From JANQIO01 sp038746745 (GTDB lineage: Bacteria; Pseudomonadota; Gammaproteobacteria; Pseudomonadales; Halieaceae), in assembly GCA_038746745.1 (NCBI GenBank), contig JBCDKJ010000001.1:1-64000 (forward strand): 64,000 nucleotides of DNA, written 5' to 3'. Below are positions 26,402 through 35,370 of this stretch, in pieces (position 1 is the first letter of the stretch; each line of letters opens with the position of its first letter). The position numbers and the translations under genes are program-made. The notes beneath the pieces were generated by a model. It worked only from the letters and a program-made list of their open reading frames with translations, made no database searches and was not told the origin of the DNA.

Positions 26402-28078
26402 ATGAGTGACACTACAGCGATCAGCAATTTTCTGGACCCCATCGTTCAGGCGGACCTGGATGCCCGTCGCATCGGCGAGGTGGTCACGCGCTTCCCGCCC
26501 GAGCCGAACGGGTACCTGCATATCGGGCATGCCAAGTCCATTACGGTGAACTTCGGGCTGGCAGAGCGCTTCGGAGGTCGCACGCACCTGCGGTTTGACG
26601 ACACCAACCCTTTGAAAGAGAGCCAGGAGTTCATCGAGTCAATCAAGGCCGATGTGCAGTGGCTGGGGTTTCAGTGGGACGAGGAGGTGCGTTTTGCATC
26701 CTCTTATTTTGATCAGCTTTATGCCTGGGCACAGCATTTGATACGCGAGGGCAATGCCTATGTGTGTGATCTGTCCGCTGAAGATACCCGCGCCTATCGT
26801 GGCACGCTGACCGAGCCCGGTCGCAACAGCCCATTTCGGGAACGCAGCGTCGAGGAGAACCTCCAGCTGCTGGAGGGTATGAAGCGGGGGGATTTCGATG
26901 AAGGCAGTCGCGTATTGCGGGCCAAAATCGACATGGCTTCACCCAATATGAATCTTCGGGACCCGACGCTGTATCGGATCCGGAAAGTATCGCATCATCA
27001 AACCGGTGATACCTGGTGCATCTACCCGACTTATGATTTTGCGCACGGGCAGGGTGACGCTATCGAAGGCATCACGCATTCGGTCTGCACGCTGGAATTC
27101 GAAGACCACCGGCCCTTGTATGACTGGCTGATTGAACATCTGCCGGTGCCGAGTAGGCCCAGACAATATGAATTCGGCAGCCTGAATGTCGCCTATACCA
27201 TTACCAGCAAGCGCAAGCTGAAACAGCTGGTAGACGAGGGCTACGTGAGCGGATGGGATGATCCACGCATGCCCACTCTGTCTGGCATGCGCCGACGGGG
27301 CTACCGCCCTCAGGCGATTCGCAACTTCTGTGATACGGCCGGTACCAACCGCAGCGAGGGCATTGTCGATGTGGCTATGCTGGAACATGCGATCCGCGAC
27401 GATCTGAACCAGAACGCGCCCAGGGCTATGTGTGTGTTAGACCCGCTGCAACTGGTGCTCAGCAACTATCCTGAGAACGGTGAGGAAATGTTGACCGCCC
27501 CCTCCCACCCGGCCCGGGAAGAGCTGGGGCATCGCGAGCTCCCGTTCTCCCGTGAGATCTATATCGATAGGGATGATTTTCGCGAGGAAGCAAACAAGAA
27601 ATACAAGCGGCTGGTGTTGGGTAAGCGCGTTCGTCTGCGTAACGCCTACGTGATTGAGGCTGACAGCGTTGAATACGACGAGCAGGGCGCAGTGAGCCGT
27701 GTGCACTGTCGACTTCTGCCGGAAACGCTGGGCGCGGATCCTGAGGACGGCGTAAAACCTAAAGGCGTCATTCACTGGGTATCCGCAGCGCACGCAGTGC
27801 CTGCTACCTTGCGGCTTTACGACCGACTGTTCAAAGCGGAGATGCCCGGCGCTGGCGGCGGGGATTTTCTGGCGGACCTCAACCCGGCGTCGTTGCGTGT
27901 TGTCGAAACGGCGATGGTAGAACCTTCGGTTGCCTTGGCATCAGCCGAACAGGTGTTTCAGTTCGAACGGGAGGGTTATTTTGTGGCAGACCGCTACGAC
28001 CACTCCTCTGAGACGCCAGTCTTCAATATGACTATCGGTCTGCGGGATAGCTGGCAGGGCGGTGGAGAGCAATCGTGA
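26402..28078 (+). CDS. glnS: glutaminyl-tRNA synthetase
   Basis: Class I synthetase charging tRNA-Gln. The HIGH motif is HIGHAKS near residue 45, and the KMSKS-equivalent loop is TSKRKL near 270. ATG 26402 (MSDTTAISNF) gives 558 residues, close to E. coli GlnRS; the frame stays open 33 codons upstream without family similarity. The cysS GTG overlaps the stop by four bases, pairing two synthetases in one unit. Confidence 0.97.
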   Translation: MSDTTAISNFLDPIVQADLDARRIGEVVTRFPPEPNGYLHIGHAKSITVNFGLAERFGGRTHLRFDDTNPLKESQEFIESIKADVQWLGFQWDEEVRFASSYFDQLYAWAQHLIREGNAYVCDLSAEDTRAYRGTLTEPGRNSPFRERSVEENLQLLEGMKRGDFDEGSRVLRAKIDMASPNMNLRDPTLYRIRKVSHHQTGDTWCIYPTYDFAHGQGDAIEGITHSVCTLEFEDHRPLYDWLIEHLPVPSRPRQYEFGSLNVAYTITSKRKLKQLVDEGYVSGWDDPRMPTLSGMRRRGYRPQAIRNFCDTAGTNRSEGIVDVAMLEHAIRDDLNQNAPRAMCVLDPLQLVLSNYPENGEEMLTAPSHPAREELGHRELPFSREIYIDRDDFREEANKKYKRLVLGKRVRLRNAYVIEADSVEYDEQGAVSRVHCRLLPETLGADPEDGVKPKGVIHWVSAAHAVPATLRLYDRLFKAEMPGAGGGDFLADLNPASLRVVETAMVEPSVALASAEQVFQFEREGYFVADRYDHSSETPVFNMTIGLRDSWQGGGEQS

Positions 28079-29466
28079 GCGCGAATGATCGCGACCTGAA
28101 GCTCTACGATACGCTGCAGGCCCGGAAGCGCGTGTTTGAGCCAGCGCAGCCAGAGCGCGTCACTATGTATGTCTGCGGGCCGACGGTGTACGACCTCGCA
28201 CATATTGGCAACGCGCGGCCCGCCGTGGTCTTCGATGTGCTGTTCCGGGTGCTTCAAACTCGCCACGACGAGGTTGTTTACGCGCGCAATATTACGGATA
28301 TCGATGACAAGATCATCGCAGCCTGTCAGCAGCAGGGCAGGTCCATGACGGAGTTTGCAAACGAGTTCACCGTCAAGTATCGCGAAGACATGGCAGGTAT
28401 CAATGTGCTGCCACCCAGCATAGAGCCCCAGGCAACCCACCATATTGCTGAGATGATCGCGCTCACTACCACGCTGATCGAAAAGGGCCATGCCTACGAA
28501 TCGTCCGGGCACGTGCTGTTCGACGTTCAGTCCATGGATGACTACGGCAAGCTCTCACACCGGCAGCTTGAAGATATGCTGGCCGGGGCGCGCATAGAGG
28601 TCGCGGACTACAAGCGTTATCCCGGCGACTTTGTGTTGTGGAAGCCCTCCAAAGATGAAGAACCAGGCTGGGAAAGCCCCTGGGGGCGTGGTCGACCAGG
28701 CTGGCATCTTGAGTGCTCTGCGATGACGCATGCACACCTTGGGGAAACCGTAGACATCCATGGTGGTGGAAGAGACCTGATTTTCCCTCATCACGAGAAT
28801 GAGATTGCACAAAGCGAATGTGCTCACGGTGCCGAGTATGTGCGGTACTGGATGCACAACGCCTACCTGGATATCGACGGCGAAAAGATGTCCAAATCCC
28901 TGGGTAACTTTCGAACCGTCCGAGGGTTGTTGGATGAGTATCCCGGCGAAGTGCTGCGCTTTGCTCTGCTGAGTGCGCACTATCGCTCGCCGTTAAATTT
29001 TTCCCTTGAGCTGTTAGAGCAGGCACGCGCGTCCCTGGACGGGTTTTACACTGCACTGCGCGAGGTGGAATCTGTTGAGGTTGATGCAGAGGTAGTGCTG
29101 TCTGAGGAAGCGTTCTACACAGCCTTGCTTGACGATTTGAATACCCCCCAGGCGATTTCAGAGCTTCACGCGATCACCAAAGCGCTGAATAAGGCCGACG
29201 CTGAAAGCGAGCAGGCGGTGCTGAAATCCCGCCTGTTGGCCGCAGGCAACTTACTCGGAATACTGGAGCAACAACCCGCGGATTGGTTTCAGTCTGAGGG
29301 TGGTGACGGCATGGAGGCGGCGGATATTGAGGCGGCGATCGTACGTCGTCAGCAAGCCAAAGATGCGCGCGACTTTGCGCTGGCGGATCAAATACGTGAT
29401 GAACTCAAGCGCCAGAATGTGCTTCTGGAGGACTCGCCTGAGGGCACGCAGTGGCGCAGGGCGTAA
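28075..29466 (+). CDS. cysS: cysteinyl-tRNA synthetase
   Basis: Class I synthetase for tRNA-Cys with zinc in the active site. Seen: CGPTVYDLAHIGNAR (zinc cysteine plus HIGH), LECSAM (second zinc cysteine), HHENEIAQSECAH and KMSKSLGN. The 463 residues match the normal length. GTG 28075 is coupled to glnS through a GTGA overlap. Confidence 0.97.
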   Translation: MSANDRDLKLYDTLQARKRVFEPAQPERVTMYVCGPTVYDLAHIGNARPAVVFDVLFRVLQTRHDEVVYARNITDIDDKIIAACQQQGRSMTEFANEFTVKYREDMAGINVLPPSIEPQATHHIAEMIALTTTLIEKGHAYESSGHVLFDVQSMDDYGKLSHRQLEDMLAGARIEVADYKRYPGDFVLWKPSKDEEPGWESPWGRGRPGWHLECSAMTHAHLGETVDIHGGGRDLIFPHHENEIAQSECAHGAEYVRYWMHNAYLDIDGEKMSKSLGNFRTVRGLLDEYPGEVLRFALLSAHYRSPLNFSLELLEQARASLDGFYTALREVESVEVDAEVVLSEEAFYTALLDDLNTPQAISELHAITKALNKADAESEQAVLKSRLLAAGNLLGILEQQPADWFQSEGGDGMEAADIEAAIVRRQQAKDARDFALADQIRDELKRQNVLLEDSPEGTQWRRA

Positions 29467-29595
29467 GCCCACTATCGCTGGAACGGTCCGGAGTTCCCCT
29501 TGCATCGCAGGTAAGTTGCAGTTTCCTGGTGCAATGTGCAGTTTTGTGACACGCGTCGTTCACATCTTGCAGGCATCCGGTAAAACACACCAAAA

Positions 29596-29952
29596 ATGCC
29601 TGACAGGGGATTTGGGATGGGAGTGGAAGCTGTGGCGCATGCGTTTACGAAGTGCGAAGCGAAGGAATGTGCGTCTCACCGTTATGCAGTCATAGATGGG
29701 AAACAGATTCCCCTGCCGGGGGACGCACGTTTCTATTTTCAGGACAAACGTGGCTGTTGGTATTGGTCGCAGCGCAAACCGCGTGTCAAGGGTGACGACT
29801 GGACGCCAAACAAATCACCGGTGCAGGTGAATACGTCTCAGGGCTACCCGCGCTGTCTGATAACACCTGCTAAACGGGCTGCCGATGCCTGGCGAGAAAC
29901 GGTGATGCAGGTGATCAACTCGGACAACATGCCAATCGCCATCACGCGATGA
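29596..29952 (+). CDS. hypothetical protein, small, aromatic-rich
   Basis: I do not recognise this protein. It has 118 residues from ATG 29596, or 111 from ATG 29617, which follows a better purine-rich stretch. It contains three cysteines (KCEAKEC early, GCWYW in the middle) and many Trp/Tyr and basic residues, with no membrane segment. CCGGTAAAAC, the right half of the element before fimV and the pilG-like gene, lies just upstream at 29577-29586. The next gene converges from the other strand with only a few bases between. Confidence 0.6.
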   Translation: MPDRGFGMGVEAVAHAFTKCEAKECASHRYAVIDGKQIPLPGDARFYFQDKRGCWYWSQRKPRVKGDDWTPNKSPVQVNTSQGYPRCLITPAKRAADAWRETVMQVINSDNMPIAITR

Positions 29953-29956
29953 TGAA

Positions 29957-30472
29957 CTATGCGTCAGCTGCTGCCGCCCGCGACTCAATCCAGTCAGCGA
30001 CATCATTGCGGCCCTTGACCAGCGCTTTCAGGACGCGCATGTAAAAGGTCTTGTACAGGGTGTCCCATTCTTCTCGGGCAAGATAGAGCACCACTGCGCG
30101 CTTGGCGTCGACGTCCTTTGGCAAGCCGCCAGGATCACAGACCTCTCCCTTAAGTCCACAGGTCAGTAGCTCTTGCACCATCGCGTTCTTGGCATTTTCC
30201 TGAATAGTCTGCTCCATCTGCTCCAGAGCGCCTTTTAGCTTGTCTCGCAGCGGAAAGTCTTCTGCTCTAATCAGGTTGTGCAGAAACACTGGAAACAGAA
30301 ATTCAATCACCCGTTTTGCCTGGGCTTCTGAGGCCTCGTGCAAATCCATGGTTACCTTCGGAAGAATAGGCCCGCTGGTAGCGAGCACATTAACGCTCTC
30401 CAGGTCCGGGAACATGTCCATACGAGAGCACACTAGTGCCCTGTGGGTGAGCGGGAAAGCGGAAGCTGTCAT
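29957..30472 (-). CDS. hypothetical protein, soluble, helical
   Basis: No family recognised. The 171 residues are mixed charged and hydrophobic with no signal peptide or membrane span; likely mostly alpha-helical from about residue 45 onward. An internal Met at residue 18 is an alternative start. It is 27 bp downstream of the chalcone-isomerase-like/TonB-type gene on the same strand, so the two are probably in one transcript. Confidence 0.7.
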   Translation of the reverse strand: MTASAFPLTHRALVCSRMDMFPDLESVNVLATSGPILPKVTMDLHEASEAQAKRVIEFLFPVFLHNLIRAEDFPLRDKLKGALEQMEQTIQENAKNAMVQELLTCGLKGEVCDPGGLPKDVDAKRAVVLYLAREEWDTLYKTFYMRVLKALVKGRNDVADWIESRAAAADA

Positions 30473-30499
30473 CGTGATACCGTCTCTGTAACCCGAGGG

Positions 30500-31789
30500 C
30501 TATTGCTGCAGTGCAAACGTGATGGGGATAGAAATGACGTATCCCTCTCCGTCTTCGTCGACAAACTCTTCCTGGGCCACCGGGCCCAGTTCCGGTAGTG
30601 ACGCTTTTTTCACGGCGGTCTGAGCCGCCTTGTCCAGTATTTCGTGTCCGGACTGACGATCGATCACGGCCTCAAGCAGGTTGCCTGAGGCATCCATGCG
30701 GGCCAGGATTTCTACTCTGCCTTCCCAGTCATATTTCACGGCGCGCCGGGGATAGCTTACCTTTCCATAAACGGCGCGCATGACATCGCTTACGTACGCT
30801 TGCAGCTGTTGCTGGTATTCGCGGTCGTCCAGTTGCAGGGCAGGTCTGTCGGACTCAGGACGTGACTCTTCAACGGCACCAGCAACCTCGGCGGGCCCCG
30901 CCATGGCGTCGGTGAGCACCGACGTCGGCTCAACCACCGCAACGACGTCGGATTCGGGTGCTGTCTGAGACACTCCCTGCGTTGTTGCGGCTGCAGCAGC
31001 GATCGTGGGCTCGGGCTCGGTTATGGCTGTGGCGGCTTCAGCGCTGCCTGCCGCTGACGCTTGCTCCGTGGCTGGCGCTTCTGCTGGTGATGCAGCGAGC
31101 ACTGTGTCTTGAGGTGGTTTTGACGGTGGTTCTGTAACAGGACTGGGTGCAGGAGCTGCCGCCGCGACCACTGGCGGCGCTGCCCAGGCTGCAATCGCCG
31201 CTATGCGAGCTTCATTCGGTACCAGTTCCTCATAGCGCGCCGTGACCGCAGGGTCCAGTGTGCCAGCTAAAAGGGGCTCGCGAAGGGTGGACGCAGCGCC
31301 TTCACCTACCCAGCCTGAATAGAAGAAATCAAAAACACCGCCGTCGGCGATACTCAGCAACTCAGTGCCGTTGAGAAGGAAGTGTGCTGTGTCGTCCTCG
31401 TCGAGGTAGATTTTGAACTGGTCCCCCTGCTTCAGGGAGCCCTTCATACTTTGTTTGAGCTGCGCCAGCGCATTGATGGCATTCTCGGGTGCTCTGCCAC
31501 CGGAGCCCAGCTCCGCTTGCAATAAAAGCGTGCCTGAAAAACCTCGACTGCTTATGCGACGCGTAGCAATGCGATACTCCATCGCCTTTGGCGGCGGAGC
31601 CAGCATCAGATTCTGCATCACCGCGCCCGTGGGCAGCTGTAATCCAGCAACGTAAATATCGCGCGCAGTTTCTGTGTAGACCGCAAGGCCGACAGTTTCC
31701 AGTTCTTCCTGCGCCTGACTAAGCAGGCTCAGGCACCCCAGCAACATTCCGGCTGTTACGCTTATGCAGTGTCTGGCATAAACAGGCAT
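30500..31789 (-). CDS. secreted chalcone-isomerase-like / TonB C-terminal fusion protein
   Basis: A three-part exported protein of 429 residues. A signal peptide covers about residues 1-26 (ends SQAQ). Residues about 30-195 resemble the bacterial chalcone-isomerase-like domain, with the pattern MEYRI...RISSRGF, GDQFKIYLDED and FFYSGWVGEG...LREPLLAG. An Ala/Pro/Glu-rich linker spans about 205-330. Residues about 335-429 look like a TonB/TolA C-terminal domain (VSYPRRAVKYDWEGRVEILARMDASGNL). It has no N-terminal TonB-type membrane anchor apart from the signal sequence, so energy coupling in the usual sense is doubtful. Function is unknown; a periplasmic scaffold or ligand-binding role is inference. 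Confidence 0.7.
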   Translation of the reverse strand: MPVYARHCISVTAGMLLGCLSLLSQAQEELETVGLAVYTETARDIYVAGLQLPTGAVMQNLMLAPPPKAMEYRIATRRISSRGFSGTLLLQAELGSGGRAPENAINALAQLKQSMKGSLKQGDQFKIYLDEDDTAHFLLNGTELLSIADGGVFDFFYSGWVGEGAASTLREPLLAGTLDPAVTARYEELVPNEARIAAIAAWAAPPVVAAAAPAPSPVTEPPSKPPQDTVLAASPAEAPATEQASAAGSAEAATAITEPEPTIAAAAATTQGVSQTAPESDVVAVVEPTSVLTDAMAGPAEVAGAVEESRPESDRPALQLDDREYQQQLQAYVSDVMRAVYGKVSYPRRAVKYDWEGRVEILARMDASGNLLEAVIDRQSGHEILDKAAQTAVKKASLPELGPVAQEEFVDEDGEGYVISIPITFALQQ

Positions 31790-32259
31790 GTTGTTGTCTC
31801 GTTTCTAAAGGTCTTCGGATTAGATTTGTTATTAGGAACTAACTTGCCGAAGCTATCTCCGGGTGACAAGAAAAAGTTCCAGTAATATGAAGAATGTCCC
31901 GCTTTTGATCGCATAGTGCAATTAATTTGCGCTTATAACCATGCTTTATGAGAGCTCTCTATAGACCCCGGGGAAAAATTGGATTCCACTTTACGTGCGG
32001 GTCGCAAGCCTAGGATTTTAATCGGTAAAACCGACTAACGGAGCCCATTTGTGGCAAACGTGCGTGCATAAGCGCAGCTTATTTGCAGCGGTGTGTTGTA
32101 TTCTTCACAAAAACGCATTTTTTTGTTTTCAACTACTGACCTTCAAAGAATACTGGCGCAGTGGCAATGCGGGTTCGCCCGCGGTGACCTTCGCCTGGCT
32201 TCTCAGTGTGCAGCCGTTCCTCTGCATCCTGGGTTACGTCGCTAGAACAGGGAGAAAAT
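31790..32259. other. 470-bp region upstream of the Pil-Chp operon
   Basis: Divergent intergenic region between the fusion-protein gene and the pilG-like gene. No credible ORF is seen. Its AT-richer left half is consistent with promoters. The element at 32010-32032 matches the fimV leader, and the small hairpin TCGGT/ACCGA with loop AAA lies within it. A T-rich run at about 32116-32130 precedes the operon. No clear -35/-10 pair could be assigned. Confidence 0.5.
32010..32032 (+). promoter_or_regulatory. element shared with the fimV leader
   Basis: CTAGG, TTTTA and CGGTAAAACC occur in the same order and near-same spacing as in 4274-4294 before fimV; GAC follows the block in both places, after one extra T in the fimV copy. 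Here the left half-site is imperfect, so the palindrome is broken while the right half GGTAAAACC is intact. It lies 228 bp upstream of the pilG-like start codon, so a long leader or a distal operator is implied. Confidence 0.45.
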
Positions 32260-32664
32260 ATGTCTGACGATCAAAACGGCACAAAAGGGCGTGTACTGTT
32301 GGTGGACGATGACAAAATCATCCGCATCAAAGGTACCAAGATGCTCGAGGAGTGCGGCTGCGAAGTGGTCACTGCCGAAAACGGCTGGGATGCAGTCACG
32401 CAGCTCGAAGACGTTAAGCCCGATCTCGTGCTGCTGGATATCACCATGGAGCCTATGGATGGCTTCAAAACACTCACTCTGATACGGGCGAGTCGCGGTG
32501 AATTCAAAGATACGCCCGTTGTCATGCTGTCTTCACATGACGATGTTTTTACCATGGGCAAGTCTAAAGACAGAGGTTGCTCAGCGTATTTGGAAAAGCC
32601 CCTGGAAATGGAAGCTCTGCAACAGGTACTGCAAGAATTCCTGACCGGAGCCGGCGGCGCCTGA
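32260..32664 (+). CDS. pilG: single-domain response regulator, PilG type
   Basis: A stand-alone CheY-like receiver of 134 residues. The phosphoacceptor is D60 in LLDITM, the acidic pair is in VDDDK, the switch Ser/Thr is in MLSSHD and the lysine is in YLEKPL. Being the first gene of a pilI-pilJ-pilK-chpA run, with similarity to PilG around the MLSS motif, it is named PilG-like; a second regulator (PilH) is absent. ATG 32260 has a GGAGA six bases before it. In Pseudomonas PilG promotes pilus extension. Confidence 0.85.
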   Translation: MSDDQNGTKGRVLLVDDDKIIRIKGTKMLEECGCEVVTAENGWDAVTQLEDVKPDLVLLDITMEPMDGFKTLTLIRASRGEFKDTPVVMLSSHDDVFTMGKSKDRGCSAYLEKPLEMEALQQVLQEFLTGAGGA

Positions 32665-33203
32665 TGGACAAGCGCGCCTTTGAGCAACTGCAGCGTCAGG
32701 CGGAGGAAATACGTCAACGTGCAGCGCCGGTGCCTCTGGCGCACGAGTACATAGAGTACTGGCACGGGGCGGCGTTCGAGGTGCTCGGGCTGCGCTGTGT
32801 CGCCAGCATGAAAGAGGCGCGCAAGGTGGTAGACCTGACGCCGACGATCAGCATCCCCGGTGTGAAGCCCTGGGTCCGAGGGCTCGCCAACATCGGCGGC
32901 CGCGTACTCGCCATTGCAGATCTCTCCGCATTTCTGTCCGGCAACAAAGTTACCTCTAATGGTAAGCAGGCACTGGTAATCAGCGGGCGAGGTATCCACT
33001 GCGGAATTATTATTGACGCGAGCTTTGGTGGCGTCAGATTCCCTATCAATGACCTGCGCGATGAGCAGGGTGATGTGGACGCACTCAAGCCATTTATCAG
33101 CGGTGTGTTTACTTCCGAGAACGGTGACTACGCCGTCTTCAATATAGACCGTTTACTCAATCATTCCGACTTCATGGAAGCCGGTGTGTCCAGTTTAAAT
33201 TAG
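32664..33203 (+). CDS. pilI: CheW-like adaptor, PilI type
   Basis: CheW-domain scaffold linking the receptor PilJ to the kinase ChpA. The domain spans nearly all of the 179 residues; the VRGLANIGGRVLAIADLSAFL segment is the most telling part. The ATG shares one base with the pilG-like stop (TGATG), so the two are translated together. Confidence 0.88.
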   Translation: MDKRAFEQLQRQAEEIRQRAAPVPLAHEYIEYWHGAAFEVLGLRCVASMKEARKVVDLTPTISIPGVKPWVRGLANIGGRVLAIADLSAFLSGNKVTSNGKQALVISGRGIHCGIIIDASFGGVRFPINDLRDEQGDVDALKPFISGVFTSENGDYAVFNIDRLLNHSDFMEAGVSSLN

Positions 33204-33217
33204 TGAGGAGTTTGGCC

Positions 33218-35368
33218 ATGGGTCCCTCAAATAAAAAAAGTGCGGGTCGCGTCGACTCAATAACGATTCTGCTGGTAGTGCTACTACTGGCAGCGACGGC
33301 GGGCCTTGGCTACAACATTTTCCAGCTCACTCTCAGTGCGGGCTGGGACGAATCCTATCGGGGTATCGCCTCCGGGCTCCGGGTTAAGTCACAGGAAGTC
33401 AACGTGGCGGCCAGGGAAGCCTTTTCAGGCAGCGAAGAGAGCTTCGCATCTCTCGCCGCACAGACACAGGAGTTTCCGGCTGAACTGAACAAATTGCGCA
33501 GTGGCGATGCTGCCGCTGGACTTCCTGCGCCTGGTCCCAGCATGAATATTTACGTCACGCGTATCAGCAATGACTGGCAGGTCGTGTCGGATGCGTCAGC
33601 ATCCATCCTCGGCGCCAAGGACCGCATCCTCTTTATCCGTGGCGTTTCCAACAGCCTGAACAACAACATTAAAGAGATTCAGGGCTACTACGCAGACATT
33701 GTCGACATTGTTGGCGATACCCGCGTGTCCAGTCAGACGTTGCTGGCAGCGCAGCAACAGCTTTTTCTGATTGAGCGCATCGGTCGCAATATCGATCGTA
33801 TCCTTGAAGGCGGCGCCGCTGCTCAACAGGCCGCCGAGGAGTTCCGGGCTGACGCATTAAGCTTCCAGCGCACCGCTGAAGGCTTGCGTGACGGTGATCG
33901 CTCGCGCGGTATCCAGGCGCTGCGAGAGCCGGAGGCTATTGAAACCCTCAGCCTGGCGGGTTCTCTGTACGCTGAAATCAGCGGCTCGGTGGAAGAGATT
34001 TACACCGCCAGCCCAGAGCTGATCGCTGCGGCGCAGGCAACCCAGGCCATAGCAGACACTACCCCCACGCTGAGCGTGAATGTGGGTGACGCGCTGCTAC
34101 AGATCGACAAGCTGGGGGAGTCGCGTCCCTTGTCGACGATCACGGCTGCAGCGCTTGGCGTCGTCGTGTTAATTTTGCTGCTCGTTATTACGCTGCGCTT
34201 CCGCGGCGCGCGTGCGCAGGAGCGTCAGATGCAGGAGCAGGCTGAAGCTACTGAAGCTGAGATTCAGAATAAAGTGCACGAGATCGAACCGCTGGCGGAG
34301 GGCAATTTGTCTCGCGACCTCACCGTTACCGACGGCATCACCAAGCCGATCGCAGTCGCGATCAACCAATTGCTGGACTGGATACGAGGCGTTGTGACGT
34401 CCGTGAACAACTCCAGTCAGCAGGTAAACGAAGCGGTAGAGCTATCGGCAAAGGCCTCTGGCGAAGTGAAATCGTCTCTAGAACAAGTCGGCGGGATCGT
34501 GGCCGACACCGCCGCGACCAGTAACGAGTTGAGTCTGATCAACAACCACATGTCTGAGCTGGCGCAAACGACCGACGAGGCCTCAGACGAAGCGGTGGCC
34601 GCCGCTCGGGAGGGCGATGTGGGTATTCAGACCCTGATGGTGTCGGTTGAGGAAATTCGCGAGTCGCAGCAGACAGTCGCAAAAACCAGTAAGCGCCTGG
34701 GCGACGATATCGAAATCGTTGCCGACTTGCTGTTTAAGATTCGGGAGGTCGCGAACGCGATTTCCACGCTTGCGATGAACACGCGTATTGAGGCGGCCTC
34801 GTATTCCGGTGAGGGCGGTCAGCGCTTTGCTGGTATTGCCGACGAGACCGGTAAGCTTGCCAACCAGACTAACGACATTGTTCAGGAAGCGGACCGGGCA
34901 ATCCGCTCGGTGAGTAACCGCATGGCGGAAACAAACCGCAATATGGAGGATGCCACCCAGTCGCTGGTAAAGCTCACAGGGATTGCCTCAGATGTACGGG
35001 AGCGTTTCGAACGCATTCTGTCGCTGTCGGAGCAAACGCGTAACTACATGGGCGATATGCGCCAGCAGATTCAACAGTCCGGTAACTCAGCTAGCCGCGT
35101 GACGGAGTCGGTGAGCGAGATTCTGGAAAGGACACTCAGCACACAGCGCGCAGCGGGACGCATGGATTCAGCCACAAACGACCTGCGAAAGCTGTTTGAC
35201 AGGTTGCGCGAGGATACCGAACGCTTCCAGTTAGCAGAGGGTGGCGTTACCAGCGTAACGGCGGCGGCACTCGATGCTGACAACGATGAAGCGCCCGATG
35301 ACTTCGCTGCACTGGATACCGGCGACGACTTCGAGACAGCAGAAGATCTGGCGAAGCAGGCTAGCTAA
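33218..35368 (+). CDS. pilJ: methyl-accepting chemotaxis-type receptor, PilJ type
   Basis: Membrane receptor of the Pil-Chp system. ATG 33218 is preferred over GTG 33203 because GAGGAG sits 8 bases upstream. Two membrane spans at about residues 16-36 and 306-328 enclose a helical periplasmic sensor of about 270 residues; a HAMP-like segment and the signalling coiled coil follow. The hairpin tip, around residue 520, is odd: the usual LALNAAIEAARAGEQGRGF is replaced by LAMNTRIEAASYSGEGGQRF, with changed residues and one extra residue. Positional identity is strong; the ligand is unknown. Confidence 0.87.
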   Translation: MGPSNKKSAGRVDSITILLVVLLLAATAGLGYNIFQLTLSAGWDESYRGIASGLRVKSQEVNVAAREAFSGSEESFASLAAQTQEFPAELNKLRSGDAAAGLPAPGPSMNIYVTRISNDWQVVSDASASILGAKDRILFIRGVSNSLNNNIKEIQGYYADIVDIVGDTRVSSQTLLAAQQQLFLIERIGRNIDRILEGGAAAQQAAEEFRADALSFQRTAEGLRDGDRSRGIQALREPEAIETLSLAGSLYAEISGSVEEIYTASPELIAAAQATQAIADTTPTLSVNVGDALLQIDKLGESRPLSTITAAALGVVVLILLLVITLRFRGARAQERQMQEQAEATEAEIQNKVHEIEPLAEGNLSRDLTVTDGITKPIAVAINQLLDWIRGVVTSVNNSSQQVNEAVELSAKASGEVKSSLEQVGGIVADTAATSNELSLINNHMSELAQTTDEASDEAVAAAREGDVGIQTLMVSVEEIRESQQTVAKTSKRLGDDIEIVADLLFKIREVANAISTLAMNTRIEAASYSGEGGQRFAGIADETGKLANQTNDIVQEADRAIRSVSNRMAETNRNMEDATQSLVKLTGIASDVRERFERILSLSEQTRNYMGDMRQQIQQSGNSASRVTESVSEILERTLSTQRAAGRMDSATNDLRKLFDRLREDTERFQLAEGGVTSVTAAALDADNDEAPDDFAALDTGDDFETAEDLAKQAS

Positions 35369-35370
35369 AC

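Noticed and set aside
31990..32050. Possible c-di-GMP (GEMM) riboswitch before the Pil-Chp operon, suggested by GTCGCAAGCCTAGG and ACTAACGG
   Set aside because: The GAAA tetraloop, the exact ACGCAAAGCC core and the closing stem could not be matched, and the same CTAGG...CGGTAAAACC block in the fimV leader lacks any such context. A covariance-model search against RF01051 would decide.
32049..32267. A 72-residue ORF upstream of the pilG-like gene
   Set aside because: It overlaps the start of the real gene in another frame, has no ribosome site, and its composition looks like untranslated sequence.
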